From assembly GCF_900156105.1 (NCBI RefSeq), contig NZ_FTMS01000012.1, positions 1 through 64,000 on the forward strand: DNA of 64,000 nucleotides, given 5' to 3'. How positions within the stretch are numbered: position 1 is the first letter of the stretch; each line of letters starts with the position of its first letter. The notes under the pieces are model-generated. The model worked only from the letters and a program-made list of their open reading frames with translations, did no database searches and was not told the origin of the DNA. This stretch comes from Alkalispirochaeta americana. GTDB lineage: Bacteria; Spirochaetota; Spirochaetia; DSM-27196; Alkalispirochaetaceae. The position numbers and the translations under genes were made by a program. Shown piece by piece: positions 40,989 to 48,637 of this stretch.

Positions 40989-41645
40989 ATGCAGGATTTT
41001 CTGGTAACGTCGAGGGTCGTCGCCGTCTTTGCTCCGCCCGCGCCTGACGATGCGGTCTGGGCTGCGGCGATCCTGGTGGATGAGGGGTTTCCCCTGGTCG
41101 AGATAACCTTTCGCAACGAGGCTGCCCGGGATAATATCGAGGCCCTGGTCCGGAAGGTGCCGGAAGCGGTGGTCGGGGCCGGGACAGTCCTTACCCGGGA
41201 GCAGGCCGAGGTCGCCTGTGCTGCGGGGGCTCGCTTTCTGGTTTCTCCCGGTTTGGCTCCGGATGTGGGTTCTTTTGCCGATCAGAAAGGGATTCCCTAT
41301 ATCCCGGGGGTCTTTACGCCCTCGGAGGTGCAGGTTGCGCTTGCCCAGGGGCGACGGATTCTCAAGTTCTTTCCCGCCGAGGCTGGGGGCGGACCGAATC
41401 TCATAAAGGCCCTGGCGCCGGTTTACCCCCAGGTTTCGTTTATTCCCACCGGGGGGATAGGCCTTCATAATCTCGCGTCCTATTTGTGCCTTCCTTCGGT
41501 GATCGCCTGCGGGGGGAGTTTTCTGGTTCCTTCCGGGGCAGTGCGTGAACGAGACGAGACTGCTCTGCGGGAGGCAGCCCGTCAGCTGAGGGGGCTGCTG
41601 AATGCCCTGGATGAACCTTCGGCGTGCGAGCAGCGCCATGGTTGA
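40989..41645 (+). CDS. eda: KDPG/KHG aldolase (2-dehydro-3-deoxy-phosphogluconate aldolase)
   Basis: This 218-residue protein is a TIM barrel with family motifs: VVAVFAPPAPDDAV, PLVEITFRNEAARDNIEAL (catalytic Glu), VVGAGTVLTREQAEVACAAGARFLVSPG, and the Schiff-base Lys in RRILKFFPAEAGGGPNLIKAL (about 125). PTGGIG is the phosphate loop. It cleaves KDPG or KHG to pyruvate and an aldehyde in sugar-acid catabolism. No edd or kinase is adjacent. A TTG six bases upstream is in frame, but the promoter places transcription start at ATG 40989. It overlaps argJ. Confidence 0.93.
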   Translation: MQDFLVTSRVVAVFAPPAPDDAVWAAAILVDEGFPLVEITFRNEAARDNIEALVRKVPEAVVGAGTVLTREQAEVACAAGARFLVSPGLAPDVGSFADQKGIPYIPGVFTPSEVQVALAQGRRILKFFPAEAGGGPNLIKALAPVYPQVSFIPTGGIGLHNLASYLCLPSVIACGGSFLVPSGAVRERDETALREAARQLRGLLNALDEPSACEQRHG

Positions 41646-43017
41646 TCTGCCTGTAGCCCGTGCCGGGGAGTCCTGGCGGGAGACGCTGGACAGAACCGCT
41701 CTGGTCCCCCGGGGCTTTGGCTTCTTCCGGCGGAGGCTCTCCTTTGTACCCGTTGAGCGCCCGGCGTCGCAACCCTGCGAGATGAACCTGGCCTGGTTGC
41801 ACAATCAGGGTCCAGAGTACTCGGCTGCTGCGGTGACCACCTCAAACCGCTTTCCCGGGGCTCCCGTGGTTCTCACCCGGGAGCGACTCGCCCGGGGTGT
41901 GGTGCGGGCAATTCTGGTGAACACCAAAGTGGCGAACGTAGCGGCGCCGGGAGGGCTCGAGACGGCACGCCGGGTTGCTGCTGCGGCGGCTGAAGCCTTC
42001 TCTCTTCCCCGGGAGGAAGTCCTCTCGGTCTCCACGGGGGTTATCGGATGGGGTCTTCCCCTGGAAGAGATGCTCCGGGAAATACCCTCTCTCTCCCAAG
42101 GAGCCTGTGGAGCCGGTGGCTTTGCCGAGGCGATCATGACCACCGACCGATATCCCAAAGCCGCATGGACTTCCCTGGACCCTGATGGTCCAGATCCTGA
42201 TGGTCCAGATCGTGATGGTACAGATCGTGATGGTACAGATCGTGATGGCACAGATGCCTGTGGCGGACCGGTCATTCTGGGTGTTGCCAAGGGAGCCGGC
42301 ATGATCGAGCCCCACTTGGCCACGATGCTCGCCTTCTTTGTCACCGACGCAGCGGTTCCGCCGGACATGCTTGACCGGGTGCTCCGACGGGTAACAGAAA
42401 AAAGCTTCAACCGCCTCTCCGTGGACAGCGATCAGAGCACCAGCGACATGGTGGTGGCCCTGGCCAACGGCGCTTCGGGGTGTTCTGTTGGTGAGGCCGA
42501 GCTTGAGGCGGCCTGGCAGCCCCTGGCAGACCGGCTGGCGCTGGAGATTGTGCGAAACGGCGAGGGGACATCCCACGTGATCGAAGTCGTTTTGAAAGGC
42601 TTTCCTTCATCTTCCCTGGCCGGCAATGTGGGGCGCCACGTGGTAAACTCACCCCTGGTGAAGACGGCGATCTTCGGAAACGATCCCAACGTGGGAAGAA
42701 TACTCATGGCCCTGGGCGACGGGTTATCCCGCTATGACCGGGAAGGTATTATGGACACCTCCAGGCTGGTGATGACCATCGCCGGTCGGGAGGTCTATCG
42801 CCAGGGGGCCTTTCTTCTGGACCAGGAGACGGAGGAGTTGCTCTGCGCGTCCCTGCGTGCTACGGCGATGGACCCCGTGCTCGCAGGAGTTCCCCAGGAT
42901 CGGGGAACTGTACGGATCGTTCTTGACTTTCCCGGAGATGACCGGGAGGATGTCCGGGTGATTGGAAGCGACCTGAGCGACGAATATCTGCGGGTCAATG
43001 CCGATTACCGGACGTGA
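41602..43017 (+). CDS. argJ: bifunctional ornithine acetyltransferase / N-acetylglutamate synthase
   Basis: This 471-residue protein has ArgJ signatures: ALVPRGFGF, AAAVTTSNRFPGAPV, LVNTKVANVAAPGG, VSTGVIGWGLP, MTTDRYPKAAW and the autocleavage/active site KGAGMIEPHLATMLAFF, where the Thr of ATML is the nucleophile. FNRLSVDSDQSTSDMVV and the C-terminal FGNDPNVGRILMALG are also present. It recycles the acetyl group in arginine biosynthesis. Five copies of a pentapeptide (Pro/Arg-Asp-Gly-Pro/Thr-Asp), encoded by a 15-bp repeat, are inserted about 20 residues before the cleavage site. ATG 41602 has GAGGGG upstream; ATG 41638 is an alternative. It overlaps eda by 44 bases. Confidence 0.92.
   Translation: MPWMNLRRASSAMVDLPVARAGESWRETLDRTALVPRGFGFFRRRLSFVPVERPASQPCEMNLAWLHNQGPEYSAAAVTTSNRFPGAPVVLTRERLARGVVRAILVNTKVANVAAPGGLETARRVAAAAAEAFSLPREEVLSVSTGVIGWGLPLEEMLREIPSLSQGACGAGGFAEAIMTTDRYPKAAWTSLDPDGPDPDGPDRDGTDRDGTDRDGTDACGGPVILGVAKGAGMIEPHLATMLAFFVTDAAVPPDMLDRVLRRVTEKSFNRLSVDSDQSTSDMVVALANGASGCSVGEAELEAAWQPLADRLALEIVRNGEGTSHVIEVVLKGFPSSSLAGNVGRHVVNSPLVKTAIFGNDPNVGRILMALGDGLSRYDREGIMDTSRLVMTIAGREVYRQGAFLLDQETEELLCASLRATAMDPVLAGVPQDRGTVRIVLDFPGDDREDVRVIGSDLSDEYLRVNADYRT
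42181..42255 (+). repeat. 15-bp tandem repeat, five copies, inside argJ
   Basis: Two copies of CCTGATGGTCCAGAT are followed by three of CGTGATGG(T/C)ACAGAT, without interruption. They are in frame and encode PDGPD PDGPD RDGTD RDGTD RDGTD. Normal ArgJ proteins lack this segment. Confidence 0.95.
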
Positions 43018-43024
43018 TCACGTC
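43011..43024. repeat. 14-bp perfect palindrome over the argJ stop codon
   Basis: GACGTGATCACGTC is fully self-complementary and contains the argJ TGA. It lies about 42 bases before the moxR ATG, in the spacer between argJ and the Bat operon, and could be an operator for the operon. Confidence 0.45.
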
Positions 43025-43065
43025 GGGACGTAATTTTGAAGGGAACTTTCCCGAGAGAGTGTACT

Positions 43066-44094
43066 ATGTCGCGTATTGATGAAAAGAATATCGATGAAAA
43101 ACAAAGAGACTACAAACAGGAGCAGCTCGACAGCCAGGTCGAACGCGCCCGGGAACTGATCGACAATGTCCGCGCCGAACTGCAGAGGCGAATTGTCGGT
43201 CAAACCACAATGATCGACGGGCTGCTGGTGGGAATGCTGGCTGGAGGCCACGTCCTCCTGGAGGGCGTTCCGGGGCTCGCCAAGACGCTTACCGTCAAAT
43301 CGATCGCCCAGGTGCTGGATGCCGGTTTTCGGCGTATCCAGTTCACCCCTGATCTGCTTCCTGCAGATCTCATCGGAACTATGGTGTACCGTCAGCAAAC
43401 AGGGGAGTTTGTTCCGCGCAAGGGCCCGATCTTCACGAACATCGTTCTTGCTGACGAGATCAACCGGGCCCCGGCAAAGGTGCAAAGCGCTCTTCTCGAG
43501 GCGATGGAGGAGCATCAGGTTACAATCGGCGATACCAGCTACGAGCTGGCAGAACCTTTTTTTGTCCTGGCAACCCAGAACCCGATCGAGCAGGAGGGAA
43601 CATACCCTCTGCCGGAGGCCCAGCTGGACCGGTTCATGCTGAAGCTCCACGTGGATTATCCAACACGCGAAGAGGAACGGAAAATCCTCAAACGCGTAGG
43701 TGTTCCCCGTACGATAGAGCTCCAGCGAACGCTCTTCCGGGGGGATATCGCCAAGTTGCGTACAACCATCAGCGCCGTGACGGTAGATGACCGCATCGAG
43801 GATTATATCGTCCAGCTTGTTACCGCCACGCGGGACGATGGAAACAGGCGCGGCATGGGGGTCTTGCGGTATATCGAGTTCGGGGCCTCTCCCCGCGCCA
43901 CGCTCTACCTCTACCGTTGCGCCAAGGTTCGGGCCGTGATGGAGGGGCGGCGCTACGTGATCCCCGAAGACGTGAAGGCCGTGGCCCATGACATTCTTCG
44001 TCACCGGCTGGTCCTCTCCTACGAGGCTGACAGCGAGGATCTCAGCAGCGACGACGTGGTCGATATGCTTCTCTCGACCGTTCCGGTTCCCTGA
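43066..44094 (+). CDS. moxR: MoxR-family AAA+ ATPase of the Bat operon
   Basis: This 342-residue protein has Walker A GVPGLAKTL (about 67-75), Walker B VLADEINRAP (about 128-137), sensor-1 ATQNPIEQEGTYPLPEAQLDRF and the helical lid domain. MoxR proteins act as chaperones or assembly factors for von Willebrand A-domain proteins, which follow in the same operon. The first 30 residues are charged and helical. GAGAGAG precedes ATG 43066; an upstream TTG frame exists but is less likely. It is followed by the DUF58 gene after 8 bases. Confidence 0.95.
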   Translation: MSRIDEKNIDEKQRDYKQEQLDSQVERARELIDNVRAELQRRIVGQTTMIDGLLVGMLAGGHVLLEGVPGLAKTLTVKSIAQVLDAGFRRIQFTPDLLPADLIGTMVYRQQTGEFVPRKGPIFTNIVLADEINRAPAKVQSALLEAMEEHQVTIGDTSYELAEPFFVLATQNPIEQEGTYPLPEAQLDRFMLKLHVDYPTREEERKILKRVGVPRTIELQRTLFRGDIAKLRTTISAVTVDDRIEDYIVQLVTATRDDGNRRGMGVLRYIEFGASPRATLYLYRCAKVRAVMEGRRYVIPEDVKAVAHDILRHRLVLSYEADSEDLSSDDVVDMLLSTVPVP

Positions 44095-44102
44095 TCGCGA
44101 TT

Positions 44103-45002
44103 ATGCCCCAGAAGCGGTTCAACCCCCTGGAGCACCTCCCCAGCGAGGCGCGGCTCCGGCAACTTCAAATCGTCGCTCAGCGCCTGGTGGAGAGCCTCCT
44201 GGCAGGAAACTACCGATCGGTCTTCAAGGGAACGGGGATCGAGTTCGACGAGGTTCGGGAGTACGTGGAGGGTGATGACACCCGCCTGATCGACTGGAAC
44301 GTAAGCTCGCGTTTCGGCCAGGTTTACACCAAAACCTTCCGGGAAGAGCGGGAGATGACCCTTTTCCTGGTGGTGGATATCTCGGAGTCTCTCAGCTATG
44401 GTTCGGCTGACCGGTCCATGCGTGAGGTAGCCCTGATCGCCTCGTCGTTGCTCACCCTGGCGGCGGTTCAAAACAACGACAAGGTGGGAGGAGCCCTCTT
44501 CTCGGAGAAGATCGACGGCTGGATCGCTCCTGCCAAGGGAAGAACCCACGCCCTGCGCCTGCTTCAGGAGATTATAACCAGCAAGCCCTCGGGAAAGGGC
44601 TCAAACCTGGCCGATGCGCTCCAGACGGTGAGCGAATCATTGAAGCGCCGGGGAATCCTGGTAATCATATCCGATTTTCAGACCTCGGGGTATCAACGGG
44701 AGTTAGCCCTGGCGGCAAAACGCCACGATGTGATCGCCTTGAAAATCGGCGACCCCGTGATGGAATCCCTCCCCTCTTTTCCGATGGTAACCGCCGCCGA
44801 CGCCGAAACGGGGAGAACGCTCTTTTTGAACGGCCGGTCCCGGCGATTCCGTTTTGCCTTCGAGCAATTCTGGAAGCAGCACCGGCAACAGTGGATTCGG
44901 GAATGCCACCGCCGGGGAATTTCGGCGATTGAGGTCAGTTCTGTGGATAACGTGGCGGACCGGTTGATCTCCTTCTTCCGGCGAAGGAGTGTGGGGCGAT
45001 GA
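44103..45002 (+). CDS. DUF58 (vWA-like) protein of the Bat operon
   Basis: This 299-residue protein has the DUF58 signature GTGIEFDEVREYVEGDD followed by TRLIDWNVSSRFG (about 43-74). A vWA-like domain follows with LVVDISESL (MIDAS-like DxSxS) and later ISDFQ. It sits between MoxR and the membrane proteins, as in Bat/MoxR gene sets. It is soluble, with no signal. The stop overlaps an ATG (ATGA at 44999-45002) that now begins only a 21-codon dead frame because of a tandem duplication. Confidence 0.92.
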   Translation: MPQKRFNPLEHLPSEARLRQLQIVAQRLVESLLAGNYRSVFKGTGIEFDEVREYVEGDDTRLIDWNVSSRFGQVYTKTFREEREMTLFLVVDISESLSYGSADRSMREVALIASSLLTLAAVQNNDKVGGALFSEKIDGWIAPAKGRTHALRLLQEIITSKPSGKGSNLADALQTVSESLKRRGILVIISDFQTSGYQRELALAAKRHDVIALKIGDPVMESLPSFPMVTAADAETGRTLFLNGRSRRFRFAFEQFWKQHRQQWIRECHRRGISAIEVSSVDNVADRLISFFRRRSVGR

Positions 45003-45014
45003 AACCCTTCACTC

Positions 45015-45112
45015 CAACAGGTCTGCCGCCCGGACACGAAGGGGGACGACGTGATTGTTGGTGAGTCAACATCCAGCAACAGGCTGCCGCCCGGACACGA
45101 GGGGGGACGACG
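45015..45112 (+). repeat. imperfect tandem duplication (about 36 bp, 61-62-bp period) at the start of a Bat-operon gene
   Basis: CAACAGG(T)CTGCCGCCCGG and the following GACACGA.GGGGGACGACG occur at 45015-45051 and again at 45077-45112. They differ by a one-base indel and one substitution. The first copy follows an ATG overlapping the DUF58 stop but ends at a TGA (45062-45064). The second copy is in frame with the functional protein. Confidence 0.8.
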
Positions 45113-46061
45113 GTGGAGCGGTCTTGCCTCTGGAGTGCGCCTCCCGGTCTTTCTGGCTCTTTTGGCGCTTCTGTGCGCCGGGTCGGGAGCCCTCTGTGCC
45201 CAGACACCATCGTCCCCGACAAGCGCCTCCCAGGCGATCGCCGAGGTTGTCTTTTTGCCCCAGACCTTCTACGTGGGAGACATGGTTGAGGCCCGGGTGG
45301 TGGTGAGGACGAGCGAGACCCTCAATCTGACCGTGCCGGATCCTCTTCCCTCGTCGGAGGCCGTAACGATTCACTCCGTGGCGATCGTACACCGTGCCGA
45401 CGGCTTTGAGGCCCGCATCGTCTTTCAGCCGTTTTTCACCGGAACCCGACAGCTCCCCCCCCTCGGGCTGGGAGCTCTGGAGCTCTCGGGGATCAGTGTT
45501 CTGGTCTCTTCCCTTCTTCAGGATGGGGCCGGCGAACTTGCCCCCATTCGGGACCCGCTTGTGTTGCCCGGCACGCATTTGCTGATCGCTCTGGGGCTCT
45601 CGGCGGTGATCCTGATTCCCCTGCTGATTCTGGTGACGGGCAAGGGGCTGCGCCGGTGGCTGCGACTCCTGGTTCAAAGGTACCGCGAGAACCGCCCGTA
45701 CCGCAGGATTTCGCGAAATCTTCGAACGCTCCAGGCCGATCTCACCCAGATCGATGGAAAGGAATACTACATCCGCCTCCTCGATGAGGCCCGGGTCTTC
45801 TTTGCAAGCCATTTTTCTGCACCCCTCCGGGCGGCCACCACGGGTGAGATGAACGGGAGACTGGAGCAGGCGGGGGTGCCCCCGGAGGTCCGGGAGCCCC
45901 TTATGGAGATGTTTCGCTTCGGTGATCTGGTAAAGTTTGCCGATCATCCTGTGACAATGGAGGACCGGCAGGGTGATCTGGAGCGGTTGCGGGATCTGGC
46001 CAGCCGGGTTTACCGGGAACGTCGTAACCCGGGAAAGGAGGGGCCCCGTGTGGGTTCTTGA
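45051..46061 (+). CDS. Bat-operon membrane protein (position of Borrelia BB0174)
   Basis: This 336-residue protein starts at GTG 45051, with AAGGGGG ahead of it. Residues about 28-50 form a signal or first membrane helix. An extracytoplasmic beta-rich domain follows (about 55-165, AEVVFLPQTFYVGDMVEARVVVRT). A second membrane helix lies at about 172-197, and a cytoplasmic helical domain runs to the end (YYIRLLDEARVFFASHF, EPLMEMFRFGDLVKFAD). The type resembles the DUF4381-like partners of BatA/BatB. The original start was probably ATG 44999 before a duplication disturbed it. It overlaps batA by 14 bases. Confidence 0.82.
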   Translation: MIVGESTSSNRLPPGHEGGRRWSGLASGVRLPVFLALLALLCAGSGALCAQTPSSPTSASQAIAEVVFLPQTFYVGDMVEARVVVRTSETLNLTVPDPLPSSEAVTIHSVAIVHRADGFEARIVFQPFFTGTRQLPPLGLGALELSGISVLVSSLLQDGAGELAPIRDPLVLPGTHLLIALGLSAVILIPLLILVTGKGLRRWLRLLVQRYRENRPYRRISRNLRTLQADLTQIDGKEYYIRLLDEARVFFASHFSAPLRAATTGEMNGRLEQAGVPPEVREPLMEMFRFGDLVKFADHPVTMEDRQGDLERLRDLASRVYRERRNPGKEGPRVGS

Positions 46062-47049
46062 CCGACCGGGATATCTGCTCTTGCTCCTGGTTCTTCCGGT
46101 TCTGGTCTACCTGCGCCATTTCTGGTGCGGTCGGGGAAGCCGGATGATCTTCCCGTTTACCTTCTCCGGTGGTGAGGGCTTTCGTGCTCCTCTGACGGGG
46201 CGGGTGGTGTTCATGCGGCTGGGGCATCTCTGTTTCTGGACCGCGCTGGTTCTTCTGGTGATCGCCCTGGCGGGGCCGACGAAAACGGTGCGAGAGCGGA
46301 TTTTTCTGACCCGGGGACTGGATATTATGCTGGTTCTGGATGTATCTCCCACCATGGCAGCCCGGGATGTGCAGCCCGTGAACCGTCTCGAAGCCGCACG
46401 GTCCGTGGCCCGCCGCTTTGTGGAGCAGCGTGAAAACGATCAGATCGGCCTGGTGGCCTTTTCCCTGGAGGCTGCCCTGCGGGTTCCTCCCACACTGAAC
46501 CACGATCTGGTAATTTCCTCCCTCGAAGAGGCCTCCCTCATGGAGTACGGTGACGGTACTGCCATCGGAATGGCCCTGGCTCTGGCATCGCTTCATCTCT
46601 ACGGTTCTGACGGCCAGGAACAGGTGATTATCCTTCTTACCGATGGCGTAAACAACGCCGGTGAGATATCTCCCGAAGCGGCTGCCGAGGTGGCGGGCCG
46701 TTCGGGAATTCGTATTCATACCATCGGTGTAGGCAGCGAGGGAGAGGCCGAAATCGAATTCCGGCACCCCGAGGATGGCAGAACCTACCGCGGTACGGTG
46801 CGGGAGGGCTATGATCCCGAATCGCTTCGCCGGATTGCCGAGCTGACGGGGGGGCGGTTTTTTTCTGCCTCCAGCGGAGGATCCCTCGAGGCGGTCTTCA
46901 ACGCGATCGGGACAGTTGAAACCTCGGAGCGCCGTGTGCGGGTTCAGGTTCACCGTCATCCCCAACACCAGATTCTGCTGCTTGTGGCAGTGATCCTTCT
47001 GGTGCTGGATGTGTTTCTGCGGCGTCTTCTCATCGGGAGTGCTCCATGA
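46048..47049 (+). CDS. batA: BatA: membrane-anchored von Willebrand A protein
   Basis: This 333-residue protein starts at GTG 46048 with AAAGGAGG upstream. Two N-terminal membrane helices lie at about 8-25 and 55-75. The vWA domain (about 90-285) has a complete MIDAS: VLDVSPTMAA (DxSxT), then GDGTAIG and ILLTDGVNNAG. A C-terminal helix at about 312-330 completes the BatA layout. The MIDAS binds metal and partner proteins in the periplasm. Translation is coupled to batB by ATGA. Confidence 0.93.
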   Translation: MWVLDRPGYLLLLLVLPVLVYLRHFWCGRGSRMIFPFTFSGGEGFRAPLTGRVVFMRLGHLCFWTALVLLVIALAGPTKTVRERIFLTRGLDIMLVLDVSPTMAARDVQPVNRLEAARSVARRFVEQRENDQIGLVAFSLEAALRVPPTLNHDLVISSLEEASLMEYGDGTAIGMALALASLHLYGSDGQEQVIILLTDGVNNAGEISPEAAAEVAGRSGIRIHTIGVGSEGEAEIEFRHPEDGRTYRGTVREGYDPESLRRIAELTGGRFFSASSGGSLEAVFNAIGTVETSERRVRVQVHRHPQHQILLLVAVILLVLDVFLRRLLIGSAP

Positions 47050-48035
47050 CCTTTCTGTATCCGGTGTATCTGTGGCTTCTCCTGGGGGTTCCTCTGGTGA
47101 TGGGACTTCTGCTCTTTGCGGCCTGGCGTTCCCGCGAGGCTCTGACGGCCTATCTGGGGGGCAAGCTGCTCCAGGATGCTCTGGAAATACTTGTCCTGAA
47201 GAACTTCATTTCAGCGGTCCTTTTTACCATGGCGCTGGCGCTGCTGGTGGTCTCCCTGGGGGGGCCTCAGTGGGGAAGCCGCTCGGTGGAGGAAGAACGC
47301 CGTGGCCTTGAACTGGTTTTCCTGGTGGATGTTTCCAACAGCATGCTTGTGGAAGACGTGTTGCCTTCCCGGCTGGCTCGAACCAGGGAAGTGGCCCGGT
47401 CGGTGGCCTCGCGCTTTCCCGAGGCATCCAAGGGTATTGTTGTTTTCAAGGGAGGGTCCTCGGTGCTGGTTCCTCTCACGGGGGATCCTGCAGCGTTCGA
47501 TCTGGCGATCAGCTACCTCTCGCCCTCCCTGGTTACCAGCCCCGGAACGGATTTGAACGAAGCCCTTCCTGCGGCGGCAGATCTCTTCCCCGGGGGGACC
47601 CCCCGGCATCGGGTGATTTTGCTCTTCAGCGATGGAGGGCACGATCTGGGGGTCAGTCGACAGGTTCTGGAAGATCTCCGCGATCGGGGTACCCCGGTTT
47701 TTACCGTTCTCACGGGAACGCCTGCGGGTGGCACGATTCCTGCCACCGATGGAGGGGTTCTCCGTGACGGCCATGGCGATCCTGTCATTGTGGGGGTGAA
47801 TTCCCGGCGAATGGAGGAGATCGCCTCGGTTACGGGGGGGAAGGCCTATTCAATTTCCGAGACTACCATCGTGAATCGCCTGGTCCAGGATTTGGAACAC
47901 CTGAGCGGTGAGGGCGTGTCGGTTCTGTTCCGGCAGGTTTCGGTGGACCGCTATCACCTCTTTGTCCTGGCTGCTCTGGGATTACTCGTGGTAATGATTC
48001 TTGTTCAGAGTTTTCGGTGGAGGGATCTTCTGTGA
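47046..48035 (+). CDS. batB: BatB: membrane-anchored von Willebrand A protein
   Basis: This 329-residue protein has the same plan as BatA: helices at about 5-25 and 55-72, and a vWA domain at about 85-280 with MIDAS FLVDVSNSMLVEDVLPSR (DxSxS), SPGTDLNEAL and LLFSDGGHD. A C-terminal helix lies at about 305-322. The ATG overlaps batA's stop and its own stop overlaps the batC GTG, so three genes are translationally chained. The BatA-BatB pair is thought to form a complex with BatC/BatD. Confidence 0.94.
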   Translation: MTFLYPVYLWLLLGVPLVMGLLLFAAWRSREALTAYLGGKLLQDALEILVLKNFISAVLFTMALALLVVSLGGPQWGSRSVEEERRGLELVFLVDVSNSMLVEDVLPSRLARTREVARSVASRFPEASKGIVVFKGGSSVLVPLTGDPAAFDLAISYLSPSLVTSPGTDLNEALPAAADLFPGGTPRHRVILLFSDGGHDLGVSRQVLEDLRDRGTPVFTVLTGTPAGGTIPATDGGVLRDGHGDPVIVGVNSRRMEEIASVTGGKAYSISETTIVNRLVQDLEHLSGEGVSVLFRQVSVDRYHLFVLAALGLLVVMILVQSFRWRDLL

Positions 48036-48637
48036 AACATGCAAGAGCCCTGGTGGTTGTAGTGGTGGTTATCTTCTCCTTGCCGGGCTGCAACATTCAT
48101 CGGCCTCACATCCTTGCCCTGGGAGGGAACTACAGTGTAAGCCGTGGAGAGTATCAAGCGGCCATTGTCAGCTATCTGCGGGCCCAGGAGTCGGCAGAAT
48201 ACAGCCCCTGGCTTTCCTATAACCTGGGCAACGTCTATCACTACCTGGGAGAATCCGAGGCCGCTTTGGAACGCTGGGATTCTTCCCGGGAGAGCGACAG
48301 TCGGGAACTGCTCTTCGGGGCAAGCTTCAACAGCGGGGTTTACTATTTCGAACAAGGGCGATACCGCGAGGCCCGGCGTCAGTTCCGCATTGCGCTGGAG
48401 GTGAACCCCTCGAGTGTCGCGGCAAAACAAAACTTTGAGCTCACCCTGGAGCGTCTCAGCGCTGAGGCGGACCTCACCGGTGCGGGCGGGTTGACGGAAC
48501 GGGCCGGTCCCGCCTCGGGGATCTCTCCGGGCGGTGCCGGAACCAACCGGATGCTGGACTACATCAAGCGCAGAGAGGAGCAACGATGGCGGGCAAATCA
48601 GGAAACCCGAGTATCGCCGGACGTTCAGGATTGGTGA
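48032..48637 (+). CDS. batC: BatC: TPR lipoprotein
   Basis: This 201-residue protein starts at GTG 48032 (GTGA overlap with batB; GGAGGG upstream). A lipoprotein signal ends SLPGC at about residue 20. Three TPR-like helix pairs follow (about 28-130: YSVSRGEYQAAIVSYLRAQE, SYNLGNVYHYLGESEAALERW, FNSGVYYFEQGRYREARRQFRIALEVNP). A Gly/Ala-rich linker and a charged tail complete it. It is a periplasm-facing scaffold for the vWA proteins. It overlaps the next gene by 52 bases. Confidence 0.88.
   Translation: MKHARALVVVVVVIFSLPGCNIHRPHILALGGNYSVSRGEYQAAIVSYLRAQESAEYSPWLSYNLGNVYHYLGESEAALERWDSSRESDSRELLFGASFNSGVYYFEQGRYREARRQFRIALEVNPSSVAAKQNFELTLERLSAEADLTGAGGLTERAGPASGISPGGAGTNRMLDYIKRREEQRWRANQETRVSPDVQDW

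Noticed and set aside
42181-42255. The repeat run as a possible CRISPR or intergenic satellite
   Set aside because: Units are contiguous without spacers and lie in frame inside argJ.
45051-45112. Treating the duplicated block as an attachment site or insertion-element target duplication
   Set aside because: The copies are only about 61 bases apart with no intervening element, transposase or tRNA, so a local tandem duplication is the simpler reading.
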